Part shown: one piece after another, positions 58,515 to 64,000 of the stretch
Numbering within the stretch: position 1 is the stretch's first letter
How the letters are laid out: every line of letters begins with the position of its first letter
From: Hippasteria phrygiana
Lineage: Eukaryota > Echinodermata > Asteroidea > Valvatida > Goniasteridae
DNA length: 64,000 nt
Assembly: GCA_037893225.1 (NCBI GenBank)
Contig: JAZGUH010000378.1
Location: 1 to 64,000 of the forward strand
Direction of reading: 5' to 3'
The notes under the pieces: model-generated
The model's input: the letters and a program-made list of their open reading frames with translations, nothing else
Told to the model about the DNA's origin: nothing
Database searches by the model: none
Position numbers and translations under genes: made by a program

Positions 58515-59496
58515 AGGTGTTAAAGATTTGAGAGCTAATAATTATGTTGTTTAAGATTTGTAAATATTTGTATACATGGTTGAGTAATTCACTGACTAGA
58601 TTGCACAGATTTTTTAGAGTAAATTGGTGTGGTTATTGTCTAGCTATGTTTCAGCAAAATGGGCTTAAGAAAAGAAAATAATTTTCTTTCATTGCATTTA
58701 CAATTTACTTTAAAGTCTATAATGTTTCAATGCAGTTTTTAAAATCTAGATACCATCTGGATAGGATCCTGTTGCTTACAGCAAAGTGTACAGAAAGAAT
58801 CATTTTGAGGCAACCTCTGAGGATAAGGTCCACTGAACATATAGAAATCTTAAATGTTCAGACTGGATTTACAGATTTTACAGTTGTAAGAAATGGCATG
58901 GAAATTCAACACAAGATATTTTAGCCACATGTTGTTGTGCTTTGCTTCTACTGATTGTATATAACAATTGTTTGGCCTGAACACTGTTTAGTAAATAAAC
59001 ATCAAACTGTTAAATGTGCTTGATTTTTAGTTATATCACAAAATTCACATATTTTACCATGACGGTAATGAACATCTATTTAAACAATTGTCATTATAAT
59101 TTCATCTGTGAATAGTTTTGGACTTTTAATTAGACAGTTTGAAATAAAATAAGTATTTGGAATTTAAGGAAATAGAGATATAGGGCAACCCAACCATTTA
59201 CCAGTAACTGGACTAATCTATTCAAGTGGTTTAACACTATTAATTGAAATTGGCTATTTGCTTCAAATTTGCAGCCTGATGCTAAATTACACAAACATTT
59301 CAATTGACCCCAAAAGATTTGGTTTGATTTGATTTGATTTGATTTGGTTTATGTTCAATACATCATGTTTATACAAAGAACCGAAAACTGACTGAGCTTT
59401 TATTTTATAAATGTTTTGGAGGGACAGCAAATCATCACTTGAAACCTCCATAACATACTGGGATTACATTTGAGGTAATTCTTCAGATGTCATGGT
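58515..59496. other. Spacer S2; no gene supported
   Basis: Matches 13593-14869 but lacks the TGATTTAAATCA element. The 64-codon ORF at 58730-58924 repeats that of 14075-14269 and is not supported as coding. Confidence 0.6.
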
Positions 59497-60301
59497 CAGT
59501 GTTGTAGTCGAGACCTTCATGTCTAAGACGGAGACCAAGACTTTTGTAGGCTAAAAACTGAGACCACAACTTCTGAGACCGAGGCCGAGTCCAAACATGA
59601 ATAAAAATGTGAGGTGTCAAAGCTGATTTTCCTTTTGGAGTGTTGTGCCTTGCTTTAGATCAAAATGTTCAAAAATGATACCTTCCTGCAGATGATAATT
59701 TGTGCTAATGACTCATACAAAAGGTAAACATGGGAGATCATCTTATACAAAACAAATCTGGGTAAAGTTGGCTTTAACAAGGACCACTATCTTTAATTAT
59801 GCAAGATATATTTATTTGACATGGGCAAGGCTGTGTTTTGAAGTGGATTATTAAAAAAGTTACTATTTGTAGATGTACCTGATCGTATGTAAAAAAAAAA
59901 AAAAAAACTAGGTCAATAATAAAAGCATGCATTGTGTAAGCACAGAGCTACGTCAAGTTCGTCTGTCTATTTCTACACGTGTGCAATTAGGTGCGCTTAT
60001 TGTCAAAAGCCCATACGATGTGTACCAGTGAAATACATGGGTGACGCAAGTCCGCGGGTATCAGTACTCCGAATAAACAAGCTCATTGACTGGTCTCTAT
60101 TCCAGCTTCAATATAATTCTTCAGCATGAAAACTGTACAATGTTGTTTATGTTTGTTATGGAGACTAAATTCAGATGGCGCATTGTATTTTGTAAAACCC
60201 GAGAACAAGGTATCCGAGACCGAGACCAGCCCTTCTGAGACCGAGACTTTGTGAGGAAAAGACTGAGACCTAAAAAAACGGTTTTGAGACCTACAACACT
60301 G
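59497..60301. mobile_element. hAT-type element with GAGACC repeats, GTCATGGT duplication
   Basis: Same insertion as 14870-15598. Ends CAGTGTTGTAG and CTACAACACTG, flanks GTCATGGT (59489-59496, 60302-60309). About 75 bp longer than its copy in unit A. Confidence 0.85.
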
Positions 60302-60309
60302 GTCATGGT

Positions 60310-60369
60310 GAACAGTTTGCTGAAAACAAATTTTGTAAAAAAAAGTTTGGGTGACCTTGTGCATAGCAC

Positions 60370-60404
<35 letters not shown>

Positions 60405-61702
60405 CATCCCATTGCTGCAGAAGAACCTAAAACAAGAGTTTCTAACTTTCAGATAACCAATAAATGACTAGGTTTAAATGATATGTAGAGTTGACTTGTT
60501 TCAAGACACAATCAAAATCTGATCAAAGTTATCTCATACATGTACAATGTACACTGCAAACAGTTTGAGGTTGCCATCTCTGTGCTTGTTGGGTGCAACA
60601 GCCCAAAAAATAAGTTTGTCAATTGCTAATTTAGCTGCCTCACCAAATATATAACTTTTCCAATGAGACACCAAACTCGGTCCAAGAGAAGTAATCAGTT
60701 AATGAATTTCAACTTTTGAATTAGGCTTGTCCTACTCCTAATTCACCTGGGTGGCACGATAATTCAGTGTGATTTTCAAGTGACAACTTAGGGCTGTGAC
60801 AGTGGAAAAACTAGGACAATCATTGGAAAGCAGTGAAATTTGTTTTAAAACTCTCCAGAATTGTGAGGATATCGGTAGTGGAAGAAAACATGTCCACCAG
60901 AAAAAGAAAAAAAAGAACTTTATCTTCTTCAGAGCTTGAAACAAACATGTGTACATGTAAATTACTGCAGCGTATATATTTTGAGAAAATATGTAGTCTG
61001 GTACATTTATGAAAACATTAGAACCGGCTTTACTTTTAAAGGCTGTAGTTGTCACCAGACACGTAGCTACTGCTGCACTTCTTACAATCAAGATTTTGTA
61101 GACTAAAATGTCACAGCTTGATTTGCGTATTACTCATGAAATATAGCAGCTCTAGAAATACTTCTTGTCAAGGAAAGTATTGAAGAGTGTAGCAAATCAA
61201 ATTAACTTTTGGTTAAAAGAAATTCTTTGATAATTTGTTCGTAAGGAGGAACAAATCATTTGTTGAAGCAAAGATGACTAACACATCTTTAAGATTTCCA
61301 CCCCAAAAAATAAATGCAATAAAATGGAGGGCTGTAAGGCTGTCTAACACTGATAATTTGGCAGCAGCAATGTAATTATAGGCAAAGTGGGAAAAGCTCT
61401 TATACGGCAGAACCTGAAACGCATTCACTCCGTGTAAATAATTTAGGGAAAAGCTCATTAAAGTCAAATTACAGGGACTTACCCCAGCAAGACCAGGAAT
61501 TAACAGATATAGCACACCAACTGTGAAATGCTTTCCAAGTGATTACTCACTATTAATAATCCACACAAAACATCCTCAACTTGAGTGCATGCAGTGCATA
61601 TTTCTCAAGTAATAGGCCTCACCAAGGGCAAACAAATTAAGGAAATTAGATTCAACTGCACCTACCAAAAGGGTAAAACATCTCCACCCATTCACCATTT
61701 TA
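60310..61702. other. Spacer S2 ending where a lectin gene is deleted
   Basis: Matches 15607-16997 closely, including a poly-A run expanded to about 30 (60373-60402). At about 61702 it jumps directly into the middle of the 184-bp MITE. The interval 16998-18315 of unit A, which contains lectin 2, has no counterpart here. No gene. Confidence 0.7.
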
Positions 61703-61863
61703 ATGGCCCCCCAAAAAAACCAAACCATTTTTAATTTGTTTAATTGTTTTATTTTTTATCTGAAGTTGCAAAAAGGCAGCCACTGCGTACACCCTAACAC
61801 AAAACTCAGCCAAAAAATTTGTTTGGCCCCTACCAAAAAAATTGTGTTCTGGATCCGCCCTTG
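61703..61863. mobile_element. 184-bp-type hAT MITE, left end lost
   Basis: Begins at TGGCCCCCCAAAAA and ends GGATCCGCCCTTG, followed by TGCTCAGA at 61864-61871. The left TIR and target duplicate were removed with the missing lectin. Confidence 0.75.
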
Positions 61864-61871
61864 TGCTCAGA

Positions 61872-62766
61872 AGAGAAATCATTCGTTCTTTTAACTAAAA
61901 CTTTTTGTTTTGTTTTCAGATGGTATAAAAAATGTATACATACATTAGACCATCTCATAATCATCACCTGAGACAGCGAATAACGTCCCAAATCAAAGAG
62001 TTTGGGTGATCATATTATTTTAACCTCTATTGCTTTTCAAATACTTCGGATTTTTTTAAACATGTCGCTGTGAATATTCACAGAGTTTTGACAATTATCA
62101 TACTATCACACCATAAAGAATCACATAATGAAAATCAAACTAATTTGACAACTGCAGGGGAGAAAATCCTGATTAAACAGGCGGCACAGTATCATTAGTG
62201 GTACCGCTGTATTTACCAAGGTCCTGCATTTGGTGATTTGCATCACGTTTTGGAATAGAAATCCCAACAGCAGAATAAACACGAAGTCAAAAATTCAGTG
62301 AAAACTCATTAACTCTTTGTTGATCGTGAAATATTATGTGATGAATCTGTCAGTGTGTAATCCTAAATCAAGAATAAGATCATTATCAGTGCCATCTTGC
62401 GAGGGTATAGTACCCCCCCCCCCCCTTGTCCCTGCCCCCCCCCCCCCCCCCCAAAAAAAAAGAAAAAGTGGTGCCACTAATAATGCCACCTGTTTTTAGG
62501 ACGTCCTCTGCTAAAGCCATCAAATTGGATTGATTTTCAGTATGGACTTACAAAGTTGGAATGCTTTTGAAATAGAAAGGCAACATTACTTTTTAAAATT
62601 AAATGATGTTTAAATGTAGTATACACGATTTGCTTTTGCTGTAATCATCAGAAATACATGGATTTGGGGGTTAGTATTTTATTGCATGATAGCAAATACT
62701 GTATTCACTGACCTGTTTAAAGTTGTGTGTGCATAGATGCTGAGAAAACAGAGAAAATTAAGAAAA
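61872..62766. other. Unit G spacer S1; no gene seen
   Basis: Matches 91-985 and other units. Two C-rich tracts near 62414-62452 are the longest of this site in the window. Confidence 0.65.
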
Positions 62767-64000
62767 CTAGAGGTTAAGCGTCTGTTGAGGTCAACAGACG
62801 CATGGCTTTTCCTGTTTTGTTTTTAATCAGCATTAAAGTTGTTAAGGGTTTTGTTTTCGCTGAGTTTTCTAAGATCTGAGATTATTTCATGATCTAGATT
62901 TCTTACTTGAAAGTTGACCTTTAAGTTTATATTACTTGACCTATGATGACATTATAAGGATAGTACTTATACATGGTGTTGGCCTGTGTCGAGATTGGAG
63001 TCAATCTGATCAATGACAGTAATATATAATAATATGTTAAATATTAAAAAATTCATAGAAAATCAGTTGATGACGTTATCATGATGGCACCTCAATTTTC
63101 ATCTATAACACGAGATACACTAGCAACATACCAGGTTTGAAGGCAATCGGACCTACCGTTCTCTAGATATGGGCCCTTGAAAAACGCACCTTTAAGATGA
63201 CGTCACGTGACACGTGATGATGTCATCATGACGTCACTCTTCGACATACAATTTCAGCTTAGGGTCTATGTTTGAGGTAAGTTTGGTTAAGATCTGAGGT
63301 TTTTTAAGACCTAAAGTGCCGCCGACAAAATTTGTGTACAAAGTCTATGGGATTTGGGATAGAACTAAAAATTCATAGAAAATCAGCCGATGACGTCATC
63401 ATGACGTCACCTCGGATTTTACATACTAGTACCACTATCTACCTGCACAGTCATTTTTATGACGATCGGACCTACCCTTATATGTGTTTAAAAAAAACAT
63501 ATTTTTGATGGCGTCATGATGACGTCACACATTTTTCACATTTATGTGAAAGAATATATAAGCTAACAAAGCTATTACAAAAAGAATTTTGAATTTAGCG
63601 TGTTCTGTTGATGAGATATGGCTTTAGGAAACTTTGAAGTTCAAAAACTTTAATATTACTGTAAAATCGTATGATGACGTCATCATGACGTCACCTCAAT
63701 TTTCATCTATAACACGAGCTACCATACCAACATACCTGGTTTGAAGGCAATCGGACGTACCGTTCTCTAGATATGGGCCCTTGAAAAATGCACCTTTAAG
63801 ATGACGTCACATGACACGTGATGACGTCATCATGACGTCACGTTTTGGCATACATTTTCAGCTTAGGGTCTCTGTTTGTGTTAAGTTTGATTAAGATCTG
63901 ATGTTGTTTAGTGACCAAAGTGTCCCGTACAAAATTCGTGTACAAAGTCTATGGGATTTGGGATAGAACTAAAAATTCATAGAAAATCAGCCGATGACGT
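62767..64000 (-). mobile_element. Helitron-like element H5, continues past window end
   Basis: CTAG at 62767-62770 is followed by CCTC-type spacing and a hairpin with 11-bp arms (GCGTCTGTTGA / TCAACAGACGC). Host sequence GAAAATTAAGAAAA runs into it where other units continue TTATGTTCTTGC. The interior has a repeat of about 600 bp (landmarks at 63085 and 63690; 63370 and 63970) dense in TGACGTCATCATGACGTCA. The 5' end lies outside the window. Confidence 0.65.

Overview
The window is AT-rich animal nuclear DNA. It shows no bacterial features: there are no operons or dense coding, but many short inverted-repeat transposons, homopolymer tracts and microsatellites. Frequent TACATGTA palindromes and the secreted C-type lectin family suggest a marine invertebrate. 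An echinoderm is my best guess, but no marker in the window settles this.

The only gene family I can support is a head-to-tail array of seven C-type lectin genes, all on the + strand. They start at 8293, 17427, 24758, 33914, 40953, 49101 and 54571. Each is one uninterrupted exon of about 170 codons: a signal peptide, one long-form C-type lectin domain (CTLD) and a short Cys-containing tail. Copies 2, 5 and 6 are fully open. Copy 3 is open but loses the tail through a 7-bp insertion. Copies 1, 4 and 7 are broken by a stop, a frameshift, or both. Two signal-peptide classes exist: class I (copies 1, 3, 5, 6) and class II (copies 2, 4, 7). Class I copies follow a spacer called S1 here. Copies 2 and 4 follow a different spacer called S2. 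Copy 7 follows a shortened S1 with only a short S2-like stretch next to it.

Layout. Unit A: S1 1-8292, lectin 1, a Helitron-like element 9883-12775, S2 13380-17426, lectin 2. Unit B: S1 18458-21515 with a 5-kb internal deletion, fused to S2-like and older S1-like DNA, then lectin 3, more transposons, nested Helitron-like elements 28041-31946, and lectin 4. Unit C: S1 34760-40952, lectin 5. Unit D: S1 41800-49100, lectin 6, a near-copy of unit C. Unit E: partial S1 with a Helitron-like element 52277-53951, lectin 7. Unit F: S1 55390-58300 fused to S2 58310-61702, where the expected lectin is deleted. Unit G begins at 61864 and carries a fifth Helitron-like element from 62767 past the window end.

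Because the units are paralogous, they give natural filled and empty sites. These let me define many insertions with target duplications: Harbinger-type (TTA), several hAT-type (8 bp), a TTAA-flanked piggyBac-type family, a mariner-type (TA), and Helitron-like elements with CTAG ends and no target duplication. The Helitron-like elements carry internal tandem arrays rich in the TGACGTCA palindrome. They are the most unusual structure here. No transposase, reverse transcriptase or other enzyme gene was recognised, so all mobile elements look non-autonomous.
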